DNA of 64,000 nt from Brevundimonas vesicularis (GCF_027105095.1 NZ_CP114278.1:1178001-1242000), one strand, 5' to 3'; numbered from the stretch's first letter, positions 25,985 to 35,138 are shown. A program made the numbers and translations. Notes: generated by a model from the letters alone, not told the origin.

Positions 25985-26018
25985 GGCCCGGTTCCGTCTA
26001 TAGGAGCCGAACCGGGCC
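25985..26018. other. 10-bp inverted repeat before tRNA-Leu
   Basis: GGCCCGGTTC at 25985-25994 pairs with GAACCGGGCC at 26009-26018, loop of 14 bases. It follows the peptidase stop by 14 bases and ends 10 bases before the tRNA. There is no T-run, so it could be a weak terminator or a transcript-processing hairpin. Confidence 0.4.
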
Positions 26019-26028
26019 AGACCGGGCT

Positions 26029-26115
26029 GCGGGCGTGGCGAAACTGGTAGACGCAGCAGACTTAAAATCTGCCGGACGAAAGTCCTTGCCGGTTCAAGCC
26101 CGGCCGCCCGCACCA
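26029..26115 (+). tRNA. tRNA-Leu (anticodon UAA)
   Basis: 87 bases with CCA encoded. The acceptor stem GCGGGCG (26029-26035) pairs with CGCCCGC (26105-26111), followed by A and CCA. The anticodon stem-loop GCAGA-CTTAAAA-TCTGC carries TAA. A long variable arm (GGACGAAAGTCC) marks a class II tRNA, and the T arm has GGTTCAAGCCC. It reads leucine UUA/UUG codons, rare in this high-GC genome. No integrated element is seen at its 3' end. Confidence 0.97.
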
Positions 26116-26148
26116 TTCAAGATGCATCAGATCCAATCGAAGCGCCGA

Positions 26149-26778
26149 TCAGAACAGGCTGATCGGAAAGCCGATCAACCCCGACGATTGCAGGTGCTCG
26201 ATGCCTTCCATCACGGGGATGGCGGCAAGGAAGACCAGGCCGTCGCGCAGGGTGCGGACGAAGAAGGCGGGACGGATGGTTAGTTCGTCAGCGTCACGCC
26301 AGCGAGCGGGCTTGGGCAGGAAGCGCGGCGTGCGGGCGCAGTAGGCGGCATAGGGCGCGCCGAAATGTTCGGCCAGCCAGGCCTCTTCGCGACCGACCGT
26401 GCGCAGGAAGACCAGGAAGGTCGCCACGGCGAAGATCGCGCCGATGGTCACGCTGCCGGTCTGGGCGCCGACGCCGAAGGCGCCGATGAAGCTGAAGACA
26501 TACAGCGGGTTGCGCGTGATCGAATAGGGGCCGCGATCGACGATCTCGGCCTTCTTGCGTCCGCCGATATAGAGCGAGCACCAGGCGCGGCCGACGATGG
26601 CGATGATGATCGCGCCCAGGCCCAGGGCCTCGACGCCCTCATGCCATTCGCCGTCGAAGGCGGCGACCGAGCGGACGCCGGCGGTCAGGGCGATGAGGGC
26701 CAGCAGAACAAGACCGGCGAACCATTTGCGACGGCGTTGAACGACGTCGAGAGAAAGGGCGGGGGGAACAGGGCTCAT
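26149..26778 (-). CDS. Isoprenylcysteine carboxyl methyltransferase-like membrane protein
   Basis: 209 residues from ATG 26778. Hydrophobic segments lie at about 18-36, 50-68, 95-125 and 170-185. The family motif is seen as VDRGPYSITRNPLYVFSFIG (about 82-101), followed by REEAWLAEHFGAPYAAYCAR, the signature of the ICMT/PEMT-like methyltransferases that use SAM to methylate lipid or carboxyl groups at the membrane. The substrate is unknown. It is the last gene of the minus-strand run beginning with the thermostable-hemolysin-like gene, 11 bases after the TPR gene. Confidence 0.8.
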   Translation of the reverse strand: MSPVPPALSLDVVQRRRKWFAGLVLLALIALTAGVRSVAAFDGEWHEGVEALGLGAIIIAIVGRAWCSLYIGGRKKAEIVDRGPYSITRNPLYVFSFIGAFGVGAQTGSVTIGAIFAVATFLVFLRTVGREEAWLAEHFGAPYAAYCARTPRFLPKPARWRDADELTIRPAFFVRTLRDGLVFLAAIPVMEGIEHLQSSGLIGFPISLF

Positions 26779-26789
26779 GGCGGGTCTGT

Positions 26790-27437
26790 TCAGTGATGCT
26801 GCTGGGCACGGACGAGCAGGGCGCGGGCCTCGGCCTTGCGACCGCGGTCGGCGACGGCGCGACCGGGACGGGCGGGGGCGTCGATAGCCTTCTGTAGATA
26901 GCGGGCGGCGCCGTGCCAGTCGTGTTCACGCACCAGCAGATCGCCCATGAAGAAGTTGGCGTCGACGTCGTTGGGCGCCATGGCGAGACCACGCTGGAGG
27001 TAGTCTCGGGCGCGCTGGCGGTTGCCGAAACCGATCGGGGCGCCCGGCACCTGGGCGTAGAGCGAACCGAGGCTGACATAGACCGAGCCGTTCAGCGCGC
27101 GCGGATTGATCCGCTCGGCCTGTTCCAGTTCGGTGCGCGCCTCACGCACGAGGCCCAGGGCGCCGATGCCGCCCTTCAATCCCGCTTCCGAAGCGGTGAT
27201 GATGGCGTCCCAGACCAGAGGTTCGGCGCGGTTGGGGCATTGGGCCACGACGGCGTCGGCCTGGGTGTTCAGCCGCGCCATTTCCGCCATTCGAACGCCT
27301 TGCGGGACCTCGAAATTCACATGGTCCCACGACTGCTGGAGACCGCGCGCACGGTCATCGCAGGCATCGGCATGGGCGACGGAGGCGACCGTCAGGGGGG
27401 CGGCCATCAGGGCCAGGGCGAACAGGGCGGTCTTCAT
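26790..27437 (-). CDS. Exported TPR-repeat protein
   Basis: 215 residues from ATG 27437 with a signal peptide (MKTALFALALMAAPLTVASV, cleavage near AHA-D). The mature protein has tetratricopeptide-like helices: EARTELEQAERINPRALNGS, ARDYLQRGLAMAPNDVDANF and AARYLQKAIDAPARPGRA. Three Cys occur near residues 26, 80 and none later. Such proteins act as periplasmic scaffolds; the partner is unknown. It is 25 bases after the SDR gene and 11 before the ICMT-like gene. Confidence 0.75.
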   Translation of the reverse strand: MKTALFALALMAAPLTVASVAHADACDDRARGLQQSWDHVNFEVPQGVRMAEMARLNTQADAVVAQCPNRAEPLVWDAIITASEAGLKGGIGALGLVREARTELEQAERINPRALNGSVYVSLGSLYAQVPGAPIGFGNRQRARDYLQRGLAMAPNDVDANFFMGDLLVREHDWHGAARYLQKAIDAPARPGRAVADRGRKAEARALLVRAQQHH

Positions 27438-27462
27438 GGCGTGTCTCTCCTTTTTCTGTGAT

Positions 27463-28215
27463 TCAGCCAGCGAACAGGGCGCGGGCCTTCAGGTCGTTGG
27501 ATTTCAGGGCCCCGTCGATCAGGCTGGGCGCCAAGGCGTTGAGGCGGACGAACAGGCTTTCGGGGAAGCCGAGGTAGACGTCGCGCCGATCTGAGCGGAT
27601 GGCGGCGACGATGCGGTTGGCGATCGGGTCCGGATCGTCGACAGCCATGCCGGTCAGGCGCGCATATTCGTCGACCTTGGCGGAGTTGAACGGCGTAGCC
27701 ACTGCGCGGGGCGCGACATAGGTGATGCCGATGCCCGTGCCGGCCAGTTCGCGGCGCAGCGATTGGCTGAGCGCCCGCATCCCGGCCTTGGCGCTGGAAT
27801 AGCTGGCGAAGTGGGCGAAGTTGATCGAGCCGAAAATGGAGCCGACGTTGGCGATCTGGCCGTGCTTGCGCGCCTTCATGCCGGGCAGGACGGCCTGGGC
27901 CAGACGCGCCGGCGCGACCAGATTGACCATATAGGTCGCCAGCAGATGCTCGGGCGTCTGCTGCTCCAGCGGGCCGAAATGCTGGATGCCAGCGATATTG
28001 ATCAGAATGTCCCAGGCGCGGACGCGGGCCTGTTCGGCGACGCTGTCGAGGCCCTGCGGGGTCGATAGATCGCCCACCAGGGTGTGATGGCCCGCCACCG
28101 GCGCGCGAGCGACGATCGTAACCCGACCGCCCTCGCGCTCGATCCGCTCGACCACGCGACGCCCCAAGGCGCCGGAGCCGCCGGTGACCAAGATGTTGCG
28201 ATCCTCAAACTGCAT
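27463..28215 (-). CDS. SDR family NAD(P)-dependent oxidoreductase
   Basis: 250 residues from ATG 28215. Rossmann motif VTGGSGALGRRVVERIE at residues 10-26, NIAG near 92, catalytic YSSAK near 150 with the Ser about 13 residues earlier (NVGSIFGS). It would reduce or oxidise a carbonyl/alcohol. The start overlaps the end of the heme-oxygenase-like gene by 11 bases, and with the ligase and hemolysin-like genes it forms a tight four-gene unit, so its substrate is probably the product of the preceding enzymes. The C-terminal part (YLGFPESLFVRLNALAPSL) is like SDRs acting on lipid substrates, an inference only. Confidence 0.88.
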   Translation of the reverse strand: MQFEDRNILVTGGSGALGRRVVERIEREGGRVTIVARAPVAGHHTLVGDLSTPQGLDSVAEQARVRAWDILINIAGIQHFGPLEQQTPEHLLATYMVNLVAPARLAQAVLPGMKARKHGQIANVGSIFGSINFAHFASYSSAKAGMRALSQSLRRELAGTGIGITYVAPRAVATPFNSAKVDEYARLTGMAVDDPDPIANRIVAAIRSDRRDVYLGFPESLFVRLNALAPSLIDGALKSNDLKARALFAG

Positions 28216-28883
28216 CGACCGTCTCCCGCGCTGCGATGTGGGGGATGGAGGCGAAGACCCCGCCGAACAGGCCGAACATCACCTTGGCCATGTGGACGAT
28301 GGCGGCGCGGTCGTCGGCGTCCGACACCCCGTCCAGCAGTTGCTTGAGGAACAGGATATGATCCTGATCCAGAGCCCCATGAGAGATCAGATAGGTGAAG
28401 GCGGCGGGCGGCAGGCCGAGGCTCTGTTGCACGGCCTCCGCCCCGACGCTGGCCAGCTGGATGCTGGTGCCTTCCAGCACATAGACCATGCCGAAGAAGG
28501 CCATCGGATTGATGCGCTGGATGGTGTCATAGGCATAGGCCACCATCAGTTCGGTCGCGATGTTCGGGCCGTTATCCACGGTCTGATCGGGGTCGCCGCC
28601 GGCGGCGCGGATGTCGTTCAGAATCCACTGCTCGTGGCCGGTTTCCTCGGCGATATAGTCGTCGAGCGCGGCCTTGAAGACGGCGTGATCATCGTCCAGC
28701 CGCGCCCGAGCGGCCTGCATCAACGGCACGGTGTGGCGCACGTGGTGATAGGCCTGGGCCAGATAGGCGACGTAGGTGTCGCGGCTGATGCGGCCGGCCA
28801 GACCGTCCCTGATCTGGGGGATGGCGGCGAAGGCGGCCCGCTCGGTTGCGGTCGCGGCGACCAGGGTTTCAAAAAAACGACAT
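28205..28883 (-). pseudogene. Heme-oxygenase-like (TenA-like) iron redox enzyme, frameshifted at T7
   Basis: The expected start is ATG at 28883, eight bases after the ligase stop. Reading ATG TCG then seven T gives a stop after four codons; with six T the frame would continue for 225 residues to 28205. No other ATG, GTG or TTG exists in the long frame before a GTG at 28741, which would give only 178 residues and lose the first helix. The restored protein fits the heme-oxygenase-like diiron oxidase/TenA group: YHHVRHT, EETGHEQWILNDI and ALDQDHILFL supply the likely iron-binding His, Glu and Asp residues. A true mutation, a sequencing error or slippage at the T-run are all possible. Confidence 0.75.
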
Positions 28884-28891
28884 GCGAACTC

Positions 28892-30316
28892 TCAGGCGGC
28901 TTGCGAGGGGGAGGGGGCGTAGGTGCGCAGCAGGGTCTCGCGACGCGGACGACCGTTGGCCGTGACCTGACCGGCGGCGGGATCGAAGGGCGGCACCAGA
29001 CGCCAGTCGCCGATGCGGGCGTAATCGGGCAGGCGGGCGTTGGCGCGCGCGACGGCGGCTTCGACCTGGGCCGGTTCGGCGTTGGGCGTCGCCACGATCA
29101 GGGCCGACAACGCCGCCTGCGCCTCGCCCATCGCCATGGCCTGAAGGATCTGGGGCTCGGCCAGAAGCTCGCTCTCGACCCATTCAGGCGCGACGTTGCG
29201 CCCGAAGGCGGTGATCAGGGTGTTGGCCTTGCGACCTTCGATGCTGAGCCGTCCATCGGCGTCGAAGCGGCCGATGTCGCCTGTGTGCAGACGCTCCGGC
29301 GCGGGCGCCTGGCCGACATAGCCGAGGAAGGGATGGGGCGAGACCAGGACTTCGCCGTCGTCGGCCAGATGGACCGCAAGGTGAGGCAGGGGGCGGCCGA
29401 CCGTGCCGGGGCGGGCGTCGTCCGGACTGTTGAGCGCCACGACCGAGGCGCACTCGCTGAGGCCATAGCCCTCGACCACGGGCAAGCCCGCGTTGGCGGC
29501 GGCCTCCAGCAGGGCAGGGGAAACGCGGGCGCCGCCGACCGCGATCATCTCCAAGCGATGATCCAGCCGCATCGCGCTCTGGGCGGCGATTAGGCCGCGC
29601 AGCAGTTCCGGAACCAGGATCAAGGTCGTGGCGCCGGTCTGGACGACGGTGGTCAGCAGGCGCGCAAAGTCGGGGCGGAAAGCCTCGCCCATGCCGGCTT
29701 CGGTCAGGCCGGCGGCATGATAGCGGCCGCCGGCCAGAAGCGTCGCATAGAGGCCGGCGACATTCTCCAGCAGCACGGCCAAGGGCAGCACGGGCAGATG
29801 CAGCCCGGCGCGATCGCGGCCCAGGACCTGGACCAGAGAGGCGGCGACCGCCTCCATCTGATCCTGCGACAGGCATACGCCTTTGGGCGCGCCGGTCGAG
29901 CCGGAGGTGTAGGTGATCTTGGCCGTGCCGGGATGCAGCTCGCGCACCGCCAGCCCTGTCGGCGTCAACCGGATGGGCGCGCCGCCCACCATCAGCTCGC
30001 CCGGCCCGCCCGGCTTGATCAGCAGCCCCGCGCCGGCGTCGGCCAAGGCATGATCGCGTTGAGCGGCCGTGAAGAAGGGCGGGATCGGTACGCTTGGTCG
30101 CTGAGCGAGGATCAACGCCAGATCGACGACGACCCAGGCCGGCCCGTTGTCGAGCAGCACCCCGACCGGAGAGGGGTCGTCGGCCAGGACGGCCGCCAGT
30201 TGCCCGACCTGCGCCAGCATTTCGGCCGCGCTCAGCGAACCCTCGGCCCACTGGATCACCACATCATCAGGCGTGGTGCGGGCGCGACGCGACAGGGCGT
30301 TCAGAACGGCGCTCAT
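28892..30316 (-). CDS. Adenylate-forming (AMP-binding) acyl ligase
   Basis: 474 residues from ATG 30316, sharing four bases with the end of the hemolysin-like gene. It activates a carboxylic acid as acyl-AMP for transfer to CoA or a carrier. Core motifs: the P-loop TYTSGSTGAPKGVCLS near residue 135, VVEGYGLSECASVVALN near 290, HTGDIGRFDADGRLSIEGR near 345 and the catalytic-lysine tail (QVTANGRPRRETLL) near the end. It is shorter than typical fatty acyl-CoA ligases (about 540). Substrate unknown; the adjacent GNAT-fold, oxidase and SDR genes suggest an acyl product. Confidence 0.9.
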   Translation of the reverse strand: MSAVLNALSRRARTTPDDVVIQWAEGSLSAAEMLAQVGQLAAVLADDPSPVGVLLDNGPAWVVVDLALILAQRPSVPIPPFFTAAQRDHALADAGAGLLIKPGGPGELMVGGAPIRLTPTGLAVRELHPGTAKITYTSGSTGAPKGVCLSQDQMEAVAASLVQVLGRDRAGLHLPVLPLAVLLENVAGLYATLLAGGRYHAAGLTEAGMGEAFRPDFARLLTTVVQTGATTLILVPELLRGLIAAQSAMRLDHRLEMIAVGGARVSPALLEAAANAGLPVVEGYGLSECASVVALNSPDDARPGTVGRPLPHLAVHLADDGEVLVSPHPFLGYVGQAPAPERLHTGDIGRFDADGRLSIEGRKANTLITAFGRNVAPEWVESELLAEPQILQAMAMGEAQAALSALIVATPNAEPAQVEAAVARANARLPDYARIGDWRLVPPFDPAAGQVTANGRPRRETLLRTYAPSPSQAA

Positions 30317-30999
30317 GAGCGATCCTCATAGTGCAGGCGGGTGCGGACGGCCCGTCCGACCGGCGCCGTTTCGGAGAAGTGATCCAGCGGCGCGGTCGCC
30401 GCGTCGATCGAGCCGGCCAGCACCACCGGATCGGTCTGATAGTAGGCGCCCGAGCTACCGCCGCCGTCGTCGAGGCGGCGCGGATCGGCGCGGGCGAGTT
30501 GAAGCGCGCCCAGACCGGCCTTGTGGAAGATGCGGCGCAGTTCGTCGGTCGCGGTGGCGACGGCGAATCTCAGACCTTCGGACTGCAGATGATGGGCCAT
30601 GGCGGCGAACAGGAAGACGGTGGCGCCCTGTCCGCTGGAGGCCAGGCTGCCGATTTCGACCACCTGCTCGCGGTCGATGACGGCGCCGATGGCCTGGCTC
30701 AGCACCGTTTCGACGGACCCGTCCAGATACTGCTCGAGATACAGAGGCGCCTCGGCGGCGTGCCGGAAGCCGACGGCGGCGTAGATGACGCCCGCCTCGT
30801 CCTGAACGCTCATCAGGGTCGGGAAATGGGCCTGGATCTGGCCGCCATAGGCCTCGGTATAGGCCGCCTCGATGAACTGCTCCACGCGGCGACGTTCGCC
30901 TCGGCAGGGGTCGTCGAACCGGATGACGCGCGACGACAGCGTGCGGCGCGCGCGCGCGCGAACCGGATCGGCGTCTTCGGGCAGGCGGACTGGAAACAT
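30313..30999 (-). CDS. Thermostable hemolysin family protein (GNAT-like)
   Basis: 228 residues from ATG 30999 (a longer frame upstream runs into the divergent promoter region). The sequence fits the thermostable hemolysin family named after a Vibrio protein: ARRTLSSRVIRFDDPCRGER near the start, HFPTLMSVQDEAGVIYAAVG, EQYLDGSVETVLSQ and VVEIGSLASSGQGATVFLF, then FAVATATDELRRIFHKAGL. The layout resembles GNAT/autoinducer-synthase folds rather than a pore-former, and there is no signal peptide, so toxin activity is doubtful. It opens the four-gene unit with ligase, oxidase and SDR, which suggests an acyl-transfer role. Confidence 0.8.
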   Translation of the reverse strand: MFPVRLPEDADPVRARARRTLSSRVIRFDDPCRGERRRVEQFIEAAYTEAYGGQIQAHFPTLMSVQDEAGVIYAAVGFRHAAEAPLYLEQYLDGSVETVLSQAIGAVIDREQVVEIGSLASSGQGATVFLFAAMAHHLQSEGLRFAVATATDELRRIFHKAGLGALQLARADPRRLDDGGGSSGAYYQTDPVVLAGSIDAATAPLDHFSETAPVGRAVRTRLHYEDRS

Positions 31000-31117
31000 G
31001 CGGGCCTCGGGCCAGGGGGACTTCGGGCCAGAGACGACGCGGTGCGGCGACCCCCACAAAAAATCTTTCGCGGTCGCAATCGCGGTTGCCGCAGAGGGCG
31101 CAGCAACCCACGATGGG

Positions 31118-31684
31118 GTGGTGAACGCCTCTTCCGGTCCCCCTCAGCACGACCCGAGCCGACCGGCGCGGCAAGCCTTGGCGGACGCGTGGCTGGACAG
31201 CCGCCCGGCCCTGGTGCGCTTTCTGACGGCGCGCACGGGATCATCGGCTGCGGCCGAAGATCTGGCGCAGGATGTCTGGGTGCGGCTGCAGTCGATGACC
31301 GAAGAGGCCGCCGCCGAGGTCCGCCACCCGCAAGCCTTCCTTTATCGGATCGCCGCCAATCTGGCCCTGGATGCTTCCAAGGCGCAGCGTCGCGCCGGCG
31401 CGCGCGATCTCGAATGGCGACGCGCTTCCGCTATCGACGATGCGGCCGAAGTCCAGGATGCGCCGTCGGCCGAGGACGCCGTCTGGGCCAAGCTGAAATT
31501 GGAAAAGGTGGTCGCCGCGATCGACCGGATGCCGCCCAAGGCCGCCGAGGCCTTCCGCCTGCATAAGATGGCCGGGCTCAACCAGGCCGAGGTCGCCGAA
31601 CGGATGGGGGTCTCGCGCAGCGCGGTCGAAAAATACGTTTCCGCCTCGCTGAAGGAACTGCTGCTGCGGGTCGGTTGGCCATGA
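31118..31684 (+). CDS. FecI-like ECF RNA polymerase sigma factor
   Basis: 188 residues from GTG 31118; a second GTG at 31121 is equally possible. Region 2 is visible as LAQDVWVRLQSM and HPQAFLYRIAANLALDASK (core binding and -10 recognition); region 4 as AIDRMPPKAAEAFRLHKMAG and LNQAEVAERMGVSRSAVEKY (helix-turn-helix for the -35). It is followed by an anti-sigma FecR gene and a TonB receptor, the standard cell-surface signalling set for iron-compound uptake. It is divergent from the hemolysin-like gene. Confidence 0.9.
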   Translation: MVNASSGPPQHDPSRPARQALADAWLDSRPALVRFLTARTGSSAAAEDLAQDVWVRLQSMTEEAAAEVRHPQAFLYRIAANLALDASKAQRRAGARDLEWRRASAIDDAAEVQDAPSAEDAVWAKLKLEKVVAAIDRMPPKAAEAFRLHKMAGLNQAEVAERMGVSRSAVEKYVSASLKELLLRVGWP

Positions 31685-31769
31685 CGACCGGATTTCGCCA
31701 TTCTTCATTGAGGATGCGGCGCGACCGCGTCGTCTCTCCACCAAAGCCCGCTCGGGCCCGGACCGGATC

Positions 31770-32741
31770 ATGACCCAGGACGACGTCATCAAGGACGAGG
31801 AGATCGCCACCCAGGCCGCCGCCTGGGTCGTGCGTCTGCGCGCCGATGACGTAGCGATCGCGGACATCGACGCGGCGACGGCCTGGCTTGATCAAGACCC
31901 GGCCCATCGGCGCGCCTTCGACGAGGCCGAGGGGCTGTGGACCGCTTCATACGACCTGGCCAACGCTCAGCCGACGCCAGTCATCGACCTGTCGGCGCAC
32001 CGCGAGCGGCGCAAGGGCCTGGGGCGGCGATGGATGGTGGCGGTCCCGGCGATGGCTGCAGCCCTCGCCGCGGCGATCTTCCTGGGTCCGATGCTGCAAA
32101 CCGCGCCGACCGTGGTGTACAGCACCGCGCCCGGCGAAACGCGGACGGTGACCCTGGACGACGGATCGCGGCTTCAGATCAACGGCGGCTCGACCCTGTC
32201 GGTGAAGATGGAGCGGGGACGGCGTCTGGTGCATATGGATCAGGCCGAGGCGACCTTCGACGTCGCGCATGACGCCGGTCGGCCCTTCCTGATCGACGTC
32301 GGCGAAAGCCAGGTGCGTGTGGTCGGCACGGCCTTCAACATACGCCGATCCGCCGATGACACCCAGGTTGCGGTGCTGCGCGGCGTGGTCGAGGTCAGCG
32401 ACCTGAACCAGCCCGCGCGGCGGGTGCGTCTGACGGTCGGTCAGTCGGTCCAGCGCGACGACGCCGACGACCGGATGACCGTGGCCCCTGTCGATGTCCG
32501 CATCGCCGCCGCCTGGACCCAGGGGCGACGGGCCTATGACGATCGGCCGCTGCGCGAGATCGCCGCCGACCTCAGCCGCGCCTTCGCCACGCCGGTTTCT
32601 GTGGCGCCGAACGCGGCGAACCTGCGCTTCTCCGGCACGCTGGTGCTTGATGACGAAGCGGCTGTGATCGGCCGGCTGGAACGGTTCCTACCGATCAAGG
32701 CCACTCGCGGCCAGCAAGGGGTTCGTCTAGAACGGCGCTGA
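31770..32741 (+). CDS. FecR-type anti-sigma factor
   Basis: 323 residues from ATG 31770. The cytoplasmic part has the DUF4880 segment (AAAWVVRLRADDVAIADIDA, then WLDQDPAHRRAFDEAEGLW). One membrane helix follows at about 88-108 (MVAVPAMAAALAAAIFLGPM). The periplasmic FecR domain starts with YSTAPGETRTVTLDDGSRLQ, and a C-terminal STN-like/DUF4974 part ends the protein. It should hold the FecI-like sigma factor until the receptor's N-terminal domain signals. The 85-base gap after the sigma gene may hold a promoter; I see no clear one. Confidence 0.9.
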   Translation: MTQDDVIKDEEIATQAAAWVVRLRADDVAIADIDAATAWLDQDPAHRRAFDEAEGLWTASYDLANAQPTPVIDLSAHRERRKGLGRRWMVAVPAMAAALAAAIFLGPMLQTAPTVVYSTAPGETRTVTLDDGSRLQINGGSTLSVKMERGRRLVHMDQAEATFDVAHDAGRPFLIDVGESQVRVVGTAFNIRRSADDTQVAVLRGVVEVSDLNQPARRVRLTVGQSVQRDDADDRMTVAPVDVRIAAAWTQGRRAYDDRPLREIAADLSRAFATPVSVAPNAANLRFSGTLVLDDEAAVIGRLERFLPIKATRGQQGVRLERR

Positions 32742-32762
32742 ACCTGCTTCGGACGTCGCCTT

Positions 32763-35138
32763 TTGGTACGAGCCTTCCTCTGCGCCCTTGTCGTCGTTTG
32801 CGGTGTGACCACGCCGTCGATCAGCATGGCCCAAGGCCGTTCCGCGCTTCAGGTGTCGGTCTCGCCTCAGCCCTTGCGGAGCGCCGTTCTCGACTTCGGT
32901 CTGCAGGCGGGCGTCAGCATCGACGCCGCCGGAACTGAGCGATGCGGCCCGACGCGCGGGGTGAGGGGGAGACTTTCTGTCGATGCCGCCCTGTCGAGGC
33001 TGATGCTGGGCACACACTGCGTCGCGACCCGTGTCGGCGACGGCGCCTACAGGATCGTGCGGGTCGCCGCCTCGCCGCCTGTCGTCGCGCGAACGATCGC
33101 AGCGCCGCCCGCGCCCGTCACCCCGCCGACCCTGGATGAAGTCGTGGTGACGGCGTCACGCACGGACAATCTGCTGCTGTCGCGCGCCCCCTACGGCCTG
33201 TCGTCGCTGGACGGGGTGACGCTGGAACGGGCCGGGGTCAGCGACCTCGACGGCGTCGCCGCGCGCGTTTCCGGCCTGACGGTCACCAATCTGGGGCCGG
33301 GACGCGACAAGCTCTTCATTCGCGGCCTGGCGGACGGACCTGTTGCGGGACAGGCGCAAAGCCTAATCGGGCTCTATCTCGACGATGTGCGCCTGACCTA
33401 CGACGCGCCCGACCCGGCGTTGCGTCTGGCGGACATCGAACGGGTCGAGGTTCTGCGCGGGCCGCAGGGGGCGCTGTACGGCGCCGGTTCGATGGGCGGC
33501 GTCGTTCAGATGGTCAGCCGCGCGCCGGACCTGGACGGCGTCTATGGACGCGTGACGGCGGAGGGGGCTCTGACGGCCGGCGGCGCGCCGGGCGACGCCG
33601 TCGAACTGATGATCAACGCCCCGATCCTTCGCGATCGCCTGGCGGTCCGCGTCGTCGGCTATGACGAACGGGTCGGGGGCTAAATCGATGACGAGGCCCT
33701 CGGACTGAGCAATACCGGCGGCATGCATCGGCAGGGGCTGAGGGCGGCGGCGCTGCTGCGTCTGAACCTCGGCTGGACCTTGAAGGCGGGCTTCCTGGCC
33801 CAGACCATCGACGTCGACGACAGCCAGTACGCCAATCTGGGCGCCGACCAACCCTATGCGCGTCGTCGCAGCCTGATGGAGCCCAGCCGCAATGATTTCG
33901 ACCGCGGCTGGGCCTCGGTGGACGGGGATCTGGGGTGGGCACGGCTGCGGGCCTCGTCCAGCGTTCAGTCGCACGGTCTCGACGCGCGCTACGATGCGAC
34001 GCCTGCGGCCGGACTGTTCGGGCTTACGGGAACAGCGGCGCTGGACCAGGCCGACGACCTGTCGGCTGCGGTGCATGAGGTGCGGTTGAACGGCGACTTC
34101 GGCGCGCGACTGAAGTGGAGCGCCGGGCTGTTCTTCTCGGAATACACCCACACTCGCACCGTGGCGGTCTCGGACGGGCAGGGCGGGCCGGAGGTCTATC
34201 GACAGCACAGGCGCGACCATGTGGACGAGGCGACTCTGTTCGGCGACGCCGCCTATGCGCTGAACGACCGCCTGAAGGTCACGGCCGGCGCGCGCCTGTT
34301 CCGCATCGGGGTCGAGCATCGCAGCGAAACCGACGGCGATCCGACGGAGGTGTCTGGAGAGGATGCCTTGGTCGATATCACCCCGCGTCTGGTGATCGAA
34401 TATGATCGCGGCCCCTTCGTCTTCTACGCCCTGGCGACCGAGGGTTATCGCGGGCCGGGCTTCAACGCCGGCGCCGTGCCAGGCGGCGACCAGCAGCCCG
34501 CGCGACGTGTGAAGCCGGACGAAATCGTCGCCGGCGAGGCGGGCGCGCGCTTCACCCTGTTCGAAGGGCGACTGCGGGGGCGAAGTGCGGTCTTCGTCGC
34601 CGATTGGCGCAACATCCAGTCGGACCGGTTCGACGGCCGGGGTCTGCCTTTCACCGCCAATCTGGGCGACGGCCGCAATCGCGGGATCGAGGGCGAGGTC
34701 GAATGGCGCGACGGCCCGTGGACGCTGGATGCGCACGCCGTCGTCAATGATCCCGAACTGACCCGACCCGACCCCGGTTTCGCGCTCGGGACCGACACGC
34801 GCCTGCCAGCGGTCGCCGATTTCAGCGTGCAGGGCGGCGTCGTGCATGAGGCGCATCTGGCGCAAGCGACGGTGCGTTCGGAGCTTCGCCTGGGCTATGT
34901 CGGCCCGACCGATATCGCCCTGTCGCCGACCTCCACCGGCGCCTCGGCCGGCTATCTGACCAGTTCGCTGGGCGTCGGCGTCGAGATCGATCGCTGGGCG
35001 ATCAGGGCGTCGGTGGACAATCTGTTCAACCGCAGCGACGACACCTTCACCTTCGGCAATCCCTTCTACGCCTCGGGCGACATCAGTACGCCGCAGCGAC
35101 CGCTCACCGCCCGCCTGGCCCTGACGGCGCGGTTCTGA
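32763..35138 (+). pseudogene. TonB-dependent receptor with STN domain, one in-frame stop
   Basis: The frame from TTG 32763 to 35138 would encode 791 residues but contains TAA at 33681-33683 (codon 307). Around it the protein reads DERVGG-stop-IDDE, where receptors usually have GGYID, so a single base change from a Tyr codon explains it. The start gives a good signal peptide (LCALVVVCGVTTPSISMAQ); residues 30-100 are an STN signalling domain, then the plug (DEVVVTASRTDNLLLSR; RVEVLRGPQGALYGAGSMGG) and a barrel ending in Phe. No other damage is seen, so the event is recent or an error. Ligand unknown. Confidence 0.85.

Noticed and set aside
26029..26115. tRNA-Leu as an integration site of a genomic island
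   Set aside because: The next genes (26149-30999) include no integrase, and no repeat of the tRNA 3' end was noticed downstream.
30313..30999. Haemolytic toxin function for the thermostable-hemolysin family gene
   Set aside because: No signal peptide or pore-forming feature is seen, and the gene is fused by overlap to metabolic genes; the name was kept only as the family name.
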